Of a DNA stretch of 64,000 bases, positions 45,401-54,753 are shown piece by piece. Within the stretch, counting starts at the first letter, position 1, and each line of letters begins with the position of its first letter. The notes beneath the pieces were generated by a model, which had not been told where the DNA came from, made no database searches, and saw only the letters and a list, made by a program, of their open reading frames with translations. Source of the DNA: Onthophagus taurus (Eukaryota; Arthropoda; Insecta; Coleoptera; Scarabaeidae); assembly GCF_036711975.1 (NCBI RefSeq), contig NC_091971.1:627501-691500 (forward strand), in the 5' to 3' direction. The position numbers were made by a program, and so were the translations under genes.

Positions 45401-47359
45401 TAATTTTTAGCTTTATTCTAAAACAATAAGAAATAGACCTGTCAAACTCTATATTATTGTAATCAGAAAAAAATAACGAATTTAATAAGCGAATAATCAG
45501 TGGTTGTTTCCATTTAAAAAAACGAACATTGTGATAATATCTCAAAATCTAAAACCGAAAAATTTTTTTTGACTACGTCATCAAATTCTCTGTAAAAAAG
45601 TGTCCATATAATGTCTTAGTTATAATACTCCAGCTATAATAATAACCAAGATAATTGCGCTTGCTGGTTTTACGATATTTTCAATTTTAGCCTCTAGCGG
45701 AAAAACAAAAGACGATAGCGCTATGAGGTTTTCGGCATTAGCAGTTTCTCGAAAAACGAGATCATAACATGTAAGCTACTTTTTTTCTAACTCTTATAGT
45801 TTCCGAGTTAGCCTATTCGGACACCGAATTTGAACCACCCTGTACAAATGCATAATAGTTTCGTAACTACAGTAATATAGTTACATACATTGCGAGTTAC
45901 AGTGAAATTCTCCTAACTCGAACTTCTATATCTCGAATTATCCTCTAAGTCGAATAAATTTCGTAAATTTCACTGTATATGAAATTCCCAGTATATTTTT
46001 TTAAATTAAATCTAATTAATTTTATTCATAAAAATTTTTCTTTTAGATACATTTTTATAACCGTAGCTATTCATTTTTTGGCTGGTTTTAAAGATAATGA
46101 TCGTTTTTATACACCTTTACCCCTTTATCATACAGCAGGTGGTTGTATGTCAACTGGTCAAATGTTGATTTATGGAAGTACGTTGATTACGAGAAAGAAA
46201 TTTTCTGCTTCCTCGTATTTTCCAGATTGTAAAAAATACAATGCAACGGTAACTGACTTAATTTACGACCGAAAAATGTAAAAAATTGTTAATATTTTTA
46301 GGTTGCTCAATATATCGGGGAAATGTGTCGTTACGTTCTAGCAACAACTCGTTCAGAATCCGATAAAGCCCATAAAGTTCGTTTAATATACGGTAATGGA
46401 TTAAGACCGCAAATTTGGCCCGAATTCGTAACCCGTTTTAATATTCCTCGCGTCGCCGAATTTTACGGAGCAACAGAAGGAAATGCTAATATTGTTAATA
46501 TTGATAATACAGTTGGTGCGATTGGATTTATATCACGAATTATCCCCAAAATTTATCCAATTTCGATTATCCGATGTGATCCAGCAACTGGGGAACCAAT
46601 CCGAGACAAAAATGGGTTATGTATGCGTTGCAAACCTAACGAACCCGGCGTTTTTATTGGAAAAATCGTTCCATCAAATCCATCCCGTGCATTTTTGGGC
46701 TACGTCGATAAAGAGGCTTCCAAAAAGAAAGTGGTACATGATGTTTTTACTAAAGGTGATTCTGCATTTTTATCTGGCGATATTATTATGGCCGATAAAT
46801 TCGGAAATTTATTCTTTATGGATCGTACGGGTGATACATTTAGATGGAAAGGTGAAAATGTTTCTACATCGGAAGTTGAAGCTGTTGTTAGCAATATCGT
46901 TGATTATAAAGATTGCGTTGTTTATGGTGTTGAGGTATTTATTTATATCATTAAAAAAAGTGGTTTGGTTAATTTTTTTGATATTGAGTAGATTGTTGGG
47001 CAAGAGGGTCGAGCGGGAATGGCTGCTATTTTGGATCCAGAAAATACAATCAATTTGGAGAAAATGGTTACCGAATTACAAAAGAATTTACCAGCTTATG
47101 CTCGTCCAATTTTCGTGCGTGTCTTAAAAACTGTTGATATGACAGGTATATATTAAATTTAGGTTTTAATTTTGAAATAAATCTAAATAATCTTTTTTTA
47201 GGTACTTATAAATTAAAGAAAAATGATTTACAAAAAGAAGGATTTGATCCAAATGTAATAACAGATCCGATGTATTATTACGAAGCGTCTGTGAACAAAT
47301 TTATAGAATTAACGAACGAAAAATATGATGGAATAAATTCTGGTGCGATTAGAGTGTAG
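33456..47359 (+). CDS. Fatp: Long-chain fatty-acid transport protein / very-long-chain acyl-CoA synthetase (FATP, SLC27A family)
   Basis: Membrane acyl-CoA synthetase coupling fatty-acid uptake to CoA activation. Exons 33456-33476, 35489-35781, 36472-36622, 36687-36924, 37287-37527, 46047-46248, 46302-46934, 46992-47145, 47202-47359 join in phase to 2,091 nt (696 aa). A membrane segment lies at about residues 50-90 (VAVMFLMSGLMTGGG and the hydrophobic stretch after YYEGWEYF). The AMP-binding loop YIYTSGTTGLPKAA lies near residue 300. EFYGATEGNANI matches the second AMP-binding motif. DRTGDTFRWKGENVST near residue 556 is the FATP/VLACS signature. Residues look intact, so activity is expected. 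The first 7-codon exon (MNGTKEQ) is the least certain part. The fifth intron (37,528-46,046) is 8.5 kb of mobile elements. Confidence 0.93.
33495..33552. repeat. Perfect 16-bp inverted repeat with a 22-base loop
   Basis: TTAACCCTTAACTGTG is followed about 22 bases later by CACAGTTAAGGGTTAA. It lies just inside FATP intron 1, less than 25 bases after the donor. It is either a tiny palindromic repeat or an RNA hairpin near the 5' splice site. Confidence 0.7.
33553..35488 (+). other. FATP intron 1, remainder
   Basis: AT-rich intronic DNA. Near 34,745-34,872 a less AT-rich stretch ends in ATG|GTTCGT, which could be a minimal alternative first exon (a single Met joined in phase to TSSKHR...). This is weak, and nothing else is recognised. 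Confidence 0.35.
35782..36471 (+). other. FATP intron 2
   Basis: AT-rich intron between the membrane-segment exon and the exon reading ALSRYIKTLRQI. Contains a short TGACATTTAAA direct/inverted repeat near 35,943-35,972. No genes seen. Confidence 0.6.
37010..37100. repeat. CTAGTTCTAG-type repeat fragment in FATP intron 4
   Basis: AACTAAAACTAGAGCTATCA then CCTTGAACTAGAAACAGTCG and GGGTTTGGCCG. A diverged single half-unit of the family described at 1-155. Confidence 0.5.
37819..37957. mobile_element. Short MITE with TTTGTTCCAATAA termini
   Basis: Inverted termini TTTGTTCCAATAAGCGAT and the near-complement ending TTATTGGAACAAA bound a 139-bp near-palindrome. A second inner pair is ACTCGTCAAATGCAAT against ATTCAATTTGACGAGT. 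It is too short to code anything. It lies immediately left of the larger element starting at 37,965. Confidence 0.7.
38995..39135. repeat. CTAGTTCTAG-type palindrome inside the P-like element
   Basis: AACTAGAACTAATAGTAGCA and the inverted TGCTACTATTAGTTCTAGTT are near-perfect arms around a short loop. The sequence GGCTTTCACGGCCGG lies at the left edge. The 3' end of the P-type transposase frame stops at this repeat. Confidence 0.7.
39152..40262 (-). pseudogene. THAP-domain / P-element-type transposase remnant
   Basis: Reading the minus strand, a short frame starts at 40,262 with MSVIIPCCVPSCDD, the C-x-x-x-C start of a THAP zinc finger. A fragment near 40,000 reads PNYFATMCKYVEKKLKNLPT. The frame at 39,403-39,152 reads FFSSQFRNKKKEVLAHSIYK, then YRFLSNFFSLPSRKTLQKLL, a close pattern match to the P-element/THAP9 transposase region after the THAP domain. 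It is broken by stops, introns or frameshifts and ends abruptly at a CTAGTTCTAG palindrome. The catalytic core is absent. Confidence 0.6.
41125..41436 (-). pseudogene. Myb/SANT-like DNA-binding domain gene fragment, interrupted by a stop and a transposon
   Basis: From ATG at 41,436 the minus strand reads KIWNVNSTKLLIDLYKKYKK, then after a TGA (41,238 region) ERKYKKFVDNANKTGTGRKY, then FEFEGEMKG. This has the Myb/SANT-like (MADF/trihelix-type) arrangement common in insect genes derived from Harbinger elements. The stop falls where such domains usually carry Trp (RW..LE), so it is probably a W-to-stop change. The frame then meets the TA where the P-like foldback element is inserted. Confidence 0.5.
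41885..42310. repeat. CTAGTTCTAG-type array, about three inverted units, left of the Penelope-like element
   Basis: Three successive units alternate CTAGAACTAACRCTAGACCT with GATTCTAGTTCTAGGTATAG, separated by CGGGTTTAGCC...GGCTAAACCCG hinges, so the array is a series of palindromes. The same repeat resumes at 44,100-44,400 on the other side of the retroelement. Confidence 0.75.
42340..44085 (-). mobile_element. Penelope-like retroelement, 5'-truncated, RT plus GIY-YIG endonuclease
   Basis: The minus-strand frame at 42,697-44,031 (444 aa from the first ATG) is open upstream to about 44,085. It starts inside the RT (INSPTNRLAKII, LISFDITNLYSNVP), continues with DGLPMGSPLSGILSDIYVNN and the catalytic box FYARYVDDIF, and ends in a GIY-YIG endonuclease (GIYQINCSDCPKIYIGQTGR, then RFKEH). 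This RT-then-GIY-YIG order defines Penelope-like elements. The coding part is intact and open, suggesting recent activity. The 5' third of a full element is missing, cut at an A-rich tract. The 3' flank 42,340-42,696 is non-coding element DNA. Confidence 0.88.
44100..44455. repeat. CTAGTTCTAG-type array right of the Penelope-like element
   Basis: Inverted units again (CTAGACCTAGAACTAGAAAG, then TTAGTTCTAGGTCTAGTG) with the CGGGTTTAGCCG hinge near 44,290. It ends with AATTTTATGTGGGACAGTA, the reverse of the motif at the left edge of the window. It abuts the foldback element at 44,456. Confidence 0.7.
44456..45842. mobile_element. Foldback DNA element, ACAGGGTGG family, copy 2 (TA target duplication)
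   Basis: Same termini and arms as 30,388-31,791: CAGGGTGGTTCAAATTCGAT at the left, the complement ending CCACCCTG at the right, TA on both sides. The two copies are similar throughout but carry many scattered differences. Small frames beginning MRYYHN or MRYHDN occur in the arms of both copies because the arms are homologous; they are not genes. Confidence 0.8.
45843..46046 (+). other. End of FATP intron 5
   Basis: Short AT-rich remainder between the foldback element and the FATP exon at 46,047. No feature seen. Confidence 0.6.
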
Positions 47360-47932
47360 TTTTAAATTATTTTTAATTACCAATTTTTCTATATAGAAAA
47401 ATCGTAATTGGTACTTAATTAAAATTGCGAATTTCTTAAGAAAGGTTTAAAAAAAAGTGAAAATTGGGAAAAGATAAAAAAATTTGACTGACTTTTTTAC
47501 ATAAACATTTTAAATTAATTAATTATTGGGTGATTTGTTCTGTTTTATTATTTAAATTAAAAATTAATGATTCTTTTTTTAATTATTATTATTAATAATT
47601 ATTGAGTGAACACGTTTCGATCGTGTTAGGTTTTTCTGTGATTATTATTTATTTATGTACGGTTACTTCAAATTTGTTACAAAGAAATTTGAAATATCAA
47701 TTGAGTGTACATAAGACAAATTAAAAAAAAATTCAATCAAAGTGTGAAATCATATACAATACCTAAAAACACTATTTTTGAGACAAATACTCCTTATAAA
47801 AGAAAAACGTTTTCCAATGATGTGTAAATTACACTTAAATGTTAAATAATCAAACTGCATTTATGTTAAGATTCTTTTTTATTATTATTGAAATAAATAA
47901 AGTTATTATTGTTTTTAATTACGCTTATTATT
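47360..47932. other. Overlapping 3' regions of FATP (+) and the rhomboid gene (-)
   Basis: FATP polyadenylation-type hexamers lie at about 47,890-47,900 (AAATAAATAAAG). The minus strand carries TTTATT at about 47,876, only some 55 bases past the rhomboid stop codon. The two convergent transcripts therefore probably overlap at their tails. No other feature. Confidence 0.45.
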
Positions 47933-49358
47933 TTATTTAGGAAATTTAGTTGTAAAAAAGATATTATAAAACACAGCCAAACCAAATAATATCACAAAAA
48001 TTATCACAAGAATATAAGTTAACGCCTTTCTTTCGCCTTCCGGGGTGAATTGCTTAAAAATAACAGTTCCTATTAACACACCAGATAACCCTCCAAAAAA
48101 ATGAGAAGAATATGAAATGGTATGATTTAAATTGCCCGTTGAGTAATCGATAACAACCCTTAAAATATCGACCAAAATAAACGTTAAAAGAAATATTAAT
48201 AAGAATTTTCTATGATAAATTCGTTTCCAATTCTAAAATAAAAATTATGTACGGTGCATAATCTTAAAATCTCACATTTTCTTACCATAATAATAGAAAC
48301 TACATGAGCCATTAACAAAGCATAAACACCACCACTAGCTCCAGCCAACCAAGCAAAACCATCCATTACGGAACTTCCTAAAGCACCGGAAATCACTCCA
48401 CAACAATAAACGAGAATAATCGGCCACCAAGTGTAATGCAATTCCAACGGAATACCCAAACTTAATTGAAAAAGAATATTCATTGAAAGATGCCATGAAC
48501 TATGAAAACAGGAATACATACAAAAAAGTTAAAATCATAGTATTATAAAGTTCTTCACCCTGCGTGAACAAACATATAAGTAAGATACCGCCACATTTCA
48601 ATTCTTCTTGATGGATTATAAATTAATTCGTTCGATATGATACCGTTCCGCCAATTAAGACCATGCGCAGCGTCAATTATGTATAAAACAATTTCTGTTA
48701 ATGAAATTAAAATCATTGCTAAGGGTAATGGCCAAAAATGATATATTCTTTGAGGTGTTTCTGCCATATCTTCTACAGACATTTTGGCGGTTTGTAAAGA
48801 TGGTATAAATTTAATATCATATTCTGATTCATAACTTTCTCCCCCTCCTAGAAATGCTGTAGGTTGTATTTGAAAAGCTACTCTTCTCAAAGGGAGAAGG
48901 TTACTTTGCTTTTCTATTTGAAAATCTTGCTTTTCTATTTGAAAATCAGTTGGTGGTGGTGGAGGAATAAGAAATGACATATAACTGCAAAAAATTAAAT
49001 TAAGTAACGAACATTTTATGAAGATTGTCCACTTACATGTTTAAATACTTTTCAAATTTATTGCAATACTTTTCGTTCATAACAAGTTTTATAAAATCAT
49101 TCTGTTTTATTTCATCTTCACCTTTCGTTTCCGCCACATTCTTAAAAACGTTTTGGAGACGTTTTGGCAATAAATCATCTTCGACTTGTATAAAATCATG
49201 TAATTGTCTATAAGTAATAATTCCATACTCGTTAGGCGGGATCTAAAATGATTTAAGAAATATGGAAAATCAATATGATTTGGGTCATTTACCTTGTTGA
49301 ATAATATTGATAAATAATCTTCAGTAAAGAAAATTGATGAATCCTTTTCAATTTTCAT
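47933..49358 (-). CDS. Rhomboid intramembrane serine protease with N-terminal EF-hand-like region (rhomboid-4 type)
   Basis: Multi-pass membrane protease. Exons on the minus strand: 49293-49358, 49037-49242, 48559-48984, 48286-48499, 47933-48232, joining in phase to 1,212 nt (403 aa). The active-site serine is in GASGGVYALL and the catalytic histidine in SHFFGGLSGVLIG; HxxxN is present as SWHLSMN. All three look intact. Residues 1-90 resemble the EF-hand pair of rhomboid-4/RHBDL proteins (FTEDYLSILFNK, YRQLHDFIQ, NDFIKLVM), but the loops lack several acidic ligands, so calcium binding is doubtful. A five-proline stretch (IPPPPPTD) and a tandem DFQIEKQ repeat precede the first membrane segment. 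Strong rhomboid call; subtype is inference. Confidence 0.9.
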
Positions 49359-51499
49359 CCTCTAATAACATTTATGTAACAGTTTACAATTTATTAATGC
49401 AATTGAATATGGGGTACGACTTATTAGTTAACAATGAGTATTTTATCAATGATTATGATAAGAAATTTACGCATTCTTACAAAATTGTTATTTTAATACC
49501 GTTAATATAGACGACTCTTTTTACACGAAAGATAAAACGACTTATACACGTTTTTACAATATTTTTTATTTTGCTAACACATATTTTAAATACACATTTA
49601 AACAAATACATGCGAAACACGTCAACCTTAACACTAAAAATATTTATGTCTCAGCACCAAGTGCGATAAAATTTTTTTCAGATTATCAGCATTATAATGA
49701 TACAATGTTGAATAATGTTTGAAATTGAGAGAAAAAATGAGTACTCGATATTATATTTATGCTTTTTCTTAATAAACAACATTTAAATGTTAATAATTAA
49801 AAAATTTAGTTGGATAAAAGGTCTCATCATTCCAATGATGCCTTCGTCATCTTAATTCGATTGATACATATGTTAGTTCCTGTTTTCTAAATATTGTGAC
49901 GCTATAACGACCGAGCATCATCGGTTTTCGCTACTTTTTTAATAAATAGTTCGTAAATTTTTTCATTAAATAAACACTTTTAATAAAAATTTGGAATAAA
50001 ATTGACGAACATTTAAAAATTATTAAAATAGCATAAATCCGATAGGGCCTAGTAATGCAAAGGTCGGTATCAGCGTATTAATTACACCGGATTCGTTGCA
50101 ATCAGCATTCCAACGAACCCGGATTTAATTGTCAAAATCGGGTCGTAAATTAAAAAAAATTTTGTCTGTTCAGTTTTGCTTGTTTCATTTATATTTTATC
50201 GTGGTGTTTCGGTCTTTTAAAAGTATGGGGCCTAATCTCTTTTAATATTATTTTCATTTTTTATTTCCCTCTTCATTTTTTCAATTTTTTTCTTCCCATG
50301 GTATTTTAGGTAACTCATTCTTTTCTTGCTTAACATCTCTATTTAACAATTATTTAAAAAATTTTTAAATGCGCTTACAATTAACGCGACTATCTTGTCA
50401 AAATACATAATTCCAGAACTCTATTGAGATTTTCTTAAGATATCTTATCTGTAGAAAACCTCAGCACCGGTTTTAGGGGAAAATGTACGAAAAGCGATAA
50501 CTTCATCAGCAAAGTGACAATAAGTAATTAATCTTATGGCTATTGAAGAATATAATTATTTTATGGATAACATCTATAAAATATGTTAATTTTTTTTATA
50601 TGTATTTTAAAGAATTCTATAAATCAGTTTTCGTTATCCATGTTCGTTAGCGTGAGTCGTCATCGATTTATCTGCTTCCAATCGGATTCTTCAGCGTATT
50701 TTTTTTCGGTTCATCCGATCTATTGTTGCTCAAGTTTTAATAACTAAGCAACATAACCTAAATAAACATAAAATTTTTTTAGATTAATCTTATCTGATTA
50801 TTACCACTTCTTCATAAATTTATTCAACACAGTTAATAAGGAATAACTAGGAATTTAATAAAAGTGATCAAATTAACACCATATATGGTTATTGTTGTAT
50901 ATTTAGGGACATTTAGTTTTAAGAGGTTAACGCGAAAATGGAGGATGGGAAGACTAAAAAACGATGTTAACCAGGTTGTATTTAATGTAATATGCAATAA
51001 ATATTCTCACAAGTGAATAATAAAGTTTATATTAATAAAACTAGTGCAGTATTAATTAGTTATCATTGTTTTACCTTGATTTTAAACTTTTAAATTTGTA
51101 ACCAAATCGACCTTGTTTCTGATTGGTTAAATTTTTGACAGCATTTTAAATTTGTAGGTTAAGTTATCAACATTCAAATAATTAATATCTTTTGTGTTTT
51201 AAACCGTATTTGCTGCAATTTAGTTGAGTGAAATTAGATGAACGACAGATATTGTTGATAAAATCTTCGAAACTGTTTTATAAATTATATCAAACTAATT
51301 AACATCGCTTTATTTTTAGGGGTTGCAAAATCAATAGCTTACCACATGATTAAAGAATTTAAGGATATGAGAAAGGTTATGAGTCCTGGGATTATTGGAG
51401 CTTAATAATTTTATCAAGATTTACAATATACTAACAAAGAAAGTTTGGGAACATAAATAAATATTAAAAAAAATTTGCAAGTCATCTACTGAGCTTGTT
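49359..51499. other. Intergenic region; one orphan exon-like frame
   Basis: Mostly AT-rich with no recognised gene. At 51,320-51,405 (+) a frame after a good acceptor (TATTTTTAG) reads VAKSIAYHMIKEFKDMRK and ends SPGIIGA stop, exon-like but with no matching upstream exon found. Promoter-like sequence for the rhomboid gene is expected just above 49,358. Confidence 0.4.
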
Positions 51500-52267
51500 T
51501 CACATCGTTAAACTTAGTTCATGCACTCCTTCTAATTTAAAAACAACATATAAAGAGTATTAATCTAATAGAAAGTTTTAATTCTCACCATCAAAGTATC
51601 CAGATTTATATAGATCAGTAATATCATTTAACAACCCCCCTGGCTCAATGTAATGAATTCCAAAATTAAACTTTTCCAAATCGTAGATTTTTTCATCATC
51701 AATTTTCTTCTCAAAAATCATACCTTTTGTTGAATGAATTCCCAAATCGATAAAATTCTTTAAAAAGAAGCGTCATTAACAAAAAATCAATTAACTATTT
51801 CTAAATTTACACATTACCTTTGACATTTCTTGAGTTTTAACCATTTTTAAGATTAGAACGGCAAAAATAATCGTAATTCTTGTCATTTTCGACGACCCAC
51901 CTAAATGAATCAAAAAAGGACGAATAAATATCCAATTTTAGAATGGAACCACCTGTTAAGCGCCCTAGAGATGATATCGATCGGTTTTCTTTCTTTTTTC
52001 TTAAACGTTCAGAATGAAATTTCCCAAAAAATGTTCTCTTCTTGTTTACAATTTCTTTTGGTAACTCCAAATAAAGAATGTTTAAGATTTTTGAATCATG
52101 CATGAAATGAGATGTTTAGAATTATGGGTTGTTTAAAGGAAAACTTTGTTAGTTTAATAAACTGGAACAACGTGTTGCTGCACAATCCACTTACCTGGGG
52201 TCGGGGGGTCGTCGAATAATAACAGTTCCCGGTCCCTCGGATAGTAATCAATGGGAACAGGGTACAT
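51500..52267 (-). CDS. Small single-pass membrane or secreted protein, 4 exons, 118 aa (uncharacterised)
   Basis: Exons on the minus strand: 52195-52267, 51818-51900, 51589-51757, 51500-51531. All three introns (294, 60 and 57 bp) are GT-AG, and the phases (1, 0, 1) close into one 357-nt frame. The protein opens MYPVPIDYYPRDRELLLFDD, then PPTPGGSSK. A hydrophobic segment TRITIIFAVLILKMV follows at about residues 31-45, then a mostly polar C-terminal half (NFIDLGIHSTKGMIFEKKID, GGLLNDITDLYKSGYFD). The topology suggests a signal anchor. If transcription began within exon 2, the same ATG (51,886) would give a classical signal peptide. I do not recognise the family. Without the last splice it would end YFDGEN. 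Convincing by splice and phase consistency, not by homology. Confidence 0.55.
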
Positions 52268-52917
52268 ACGCACGTCATAAATACGTCATAGAAATTGTAC
52301 GTTGGGGCGCATGTGCCTTAATTCAAGAAAATATAATTTACTCAATGAAATATATATTCGTTTCAAGAATACATCTTTATGTATTTATATACAATTTTTC
52401 TTATTTACATATTAAAAATATTAGAAATTATTTGAAATTGACTCATTTCTAAATAGCACGAAATTTTAAAAACAGTGGAGCCATCTTATTACATATCTGG
52501 GAATTAAATTGAAATTTTTTTCTTATATTATTAAGTATAAACTTTTTAATTAAAACTCAACTAATAATATATCTACTAAGATTAATTTATATAATTCGTT
52601 AGTACATAATATTACTTTAAAAATTAACGAAACTAATCAAATTTGAATGAAGGTGTCGCCATCTATTACCGTCAACTATTTTCATTTAATTCATCAAATA
52701 TGTATTTAACAATATCCTTTTTTAATAATATAAAATTTATCAAATATTATTTATAGATTAATAATAAAATTAATTTACATAAAAGTTTCAATATTAACAG
52801 TTCCGTTAAAAAAATAAAACTTTAAAATTTAGTGAATTCATCTAACTGAAGTTGGCTATCCTACTTCAGGCGTATAAACAGTAAATATAGTTCTTTTTTG
52901 ATCAGCAACCTTCAAAG
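52268..52917. other. Intergenic region between the small membrane-protein gene (-) and RpS18 (+)
   Basis: Divergent promoters must lie here. A CGCCATCTAT motif lies near 52,655, a motif recurring elsewhere in the window. TTCTTTTTTG just before the RpS18 start may be the pyrimidine-rich transcription start typical of ribosomal-protein genes. Confidence 0.4.
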
Positions 52918-53861
52918 ATGGTATGTCAGACTTTTTCATACAAAATTTCCAAAAAATCTGCCTCATCGCTCTTCAAAATCCTAAAATATATTCTTTATAC
53001 CCTAGTATACACCCTTTACAATGACTAAAAATTGATATTTTGCATTAATTTTCCATATAAATACTTTTAATGAGATTATGAAAATTTATAGGTTATGTTC
53101 TGTTTTTTTGTAGTCGCTGGTAATACCAGAAAAATTCCAACACATTCTTCGTATTTTGGGTACGAACATTGATGGAAAACGCAAGGTTCAATTCGCTTTA
53201 ACCGCTATCAAAGGTGTTGGCAGAAGATACGCGAACATTGTGTTGAAAAAGGCTGATGTTGATTTAGATAAACGTGCGGGAGAATGTTCCGAAGAGGAAG
53301 TAGAAAAGATTGTTACAATTATGTCGAATCCAAGACAATATAAGATTCCAGATTGGTTTTTGAACAGACAAAAGGATATTATTGATGGCAAATACAGTCA
53401 GGTAAATGTCATACAAGATCAAGATGATACTTTTGGGGCACTTTAAAACGGCAAAATAACGAATTTTTAATAGTTCTTTTTGCTGGTAGCTGGTGCAAGA
53501 ATATTTTTGGTATATAAATTTTCTTTTTTGAAATACCATGTATGTGTTGTAGATGGATTTAATAAATAAATCTTGAAGCAAACATAATTTATGGGTCAAA
53601 AAACGAAAATTTATAGTTATTTACGATATACCACATTTAATATTTCACAATGATTCATTTATGAAAATTATAATTCGGTTTTTATTTCTCTAGCTTACAT
53701 CTTCAAATTTAGATTCAAAACTTCGTGAAGATTTGGAACGTATGAAGAAAATTCGTGCCCACAGGGGTATGCGTCATTATTGGGGTCTCCGTGTTCGTGG
53801 TCAACACACAAAGACAACTGGTAGACGTGGTCGCACTGTTGGTGTATCCAAGAAGAAGTAA
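52918..53861 (+). CDS. RpS18: 40S ribosomal protein S18 (uS13)
   Basis: Small-subunit head protein contacting the 60S subunit. Exon 1 holds only the ATG (52918-52920, then GTATGT). Exon 2 is 53114-53401 and exon 3 is 53694-53861; total 459 nt, 152 aa, the usual length. [40 protein letters not shown] and the end [18 protein letters not shown] are near-universal S18 sequence. A start codon alone in the first exon is common for ribosomal-protein genes. Convergent with the E2 gene downstream. Confidence 0.97.
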
Positions 53862-54297
53862 ATGATTTGTATTTATGTTATCTTAAAAAAATAAATCTAT
53901 CAAGATTTTGAAAACGAAATGTATTTTTTTTTTAATTTTTGGAATAAAGTAAAAACTATTTTACATAAAACTATTTATATTTTTCTTTTCGTTACACAAA
54001 TAATATCTAACAAAAATAAAAAGCATATTAAACTAAGTATTAAAGAGAAACACCATTTATGTTAAAAATAAAACTGAAATTATAGCAAAAACCAAAAATT
54101 GGTCGGAATCAGAACTTTTTATTACATTAAAATTAAACACATATTATCACATTTACTGTTTCATAAAAAACACTAAAATGCAGCTATCTTAAACAGTTAA
54201 TATATATTTAAAAAAGTAGGAATGACCATTTTCATTCAACCAAAACACCATTTTTTTTTTGGTATCATTTATTATATCATTGAATTTTATGAATTTA

Positions 54298-54753
54298 TCA
54301 GTCTCCCAAAGCGTAAAGTTGAGTCCACTCCTGTGCTTTTAAAATAGCCTCTGTTTCATTATTTTTCCACATGCGAGCTACATCATTAGCTAAAGGATCA
54401 TCCGGGTTAGGACTCCCTAATAATGCTTGAATAGACAACAAAACGGTACGAATCTGTAAAGCTGGACTCCACTGATCTTTTAATACGTCCAAACAAATCC
54501 GTCCCAGTTTGTCTATGTTTGGATGATATATTTTTGTTAAAAATCTTACACTAGGCGGATACAAAGGGTATTGCTCGGGCAGAAATAATTCTAATTTAAA
54601 AAGACCCCCTTCGTATGGAGAACCGCTAGGTCCTGCCATCACTACGTGGAAATATCTGCAGTTGGTTTCATCAGGAATTGCACTTATACCAGGCGGTGGA
54701 TCTCTCGATAAATTTTTAGTTTCTACTAATATCCTTCGCGATATATTTGCCAT
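54298..54753 (-). CDS. Ubc13/UBE2N-like ubiquitin-conjugating enzyme E2, intronless
   Basis: E2 fold of 151 aa. The HPN motif (YHPNIDKLG), catalytic cysteine ([20 protein letters not shown]) and [10 protein letters not shown] are Ubc13 features. It departs from typical Ubc13 in the loop that usually reads YPMxAPKVRF: here it is [10 protein letters not shown], altering the Met and Lys positions used with RING E3 partners. The opening [20 protein letters not shown] is also diverged. With no intron this is likely a retrocopy or diverged paralogue of bendless rather than the main gene. Catalysis should be intact; partner choice may differ. Separated from Ykt6 by about 950 bp, divergent. Confidence 0.88.
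   Translation of the reverse strand: MANISRRILVETKNLSRDPPPGISAIPDETNCRYFHVVMAGPSGSPYEGGLFKLELFLPEQYPLYPPSVRFLTKIYHPNIDKLGRICLDVLKDQWSPALQIRTVLLSIQALLGSPNPDDPLANDVARMWKNNETEAILKAQEWTQLYALGD

Noticed and set aside
46483-47127. 214-codon plus-strand frame overlapping FATP
   Set aside because: Alternate frame of FATP exons running through two introns; the FATP frame carries all the family motifs.
51837-52103. 88-codon minus-strand frame beginning MHDSKILNIL
   Set aside because: Lies mostly in the first intron of the 51,500-52,267 gene and reads a different frame from the exon it overlaps; no domain recognised.
52096-52278. 60-codon minus-strand frame beginning MTCVCTLFPL
   Set aside because: Overlaps the first exon of the small membrane-protein gene in another frame; the MYPVPIDYYPRD frame joins in phase to downstream exons, this one does not.
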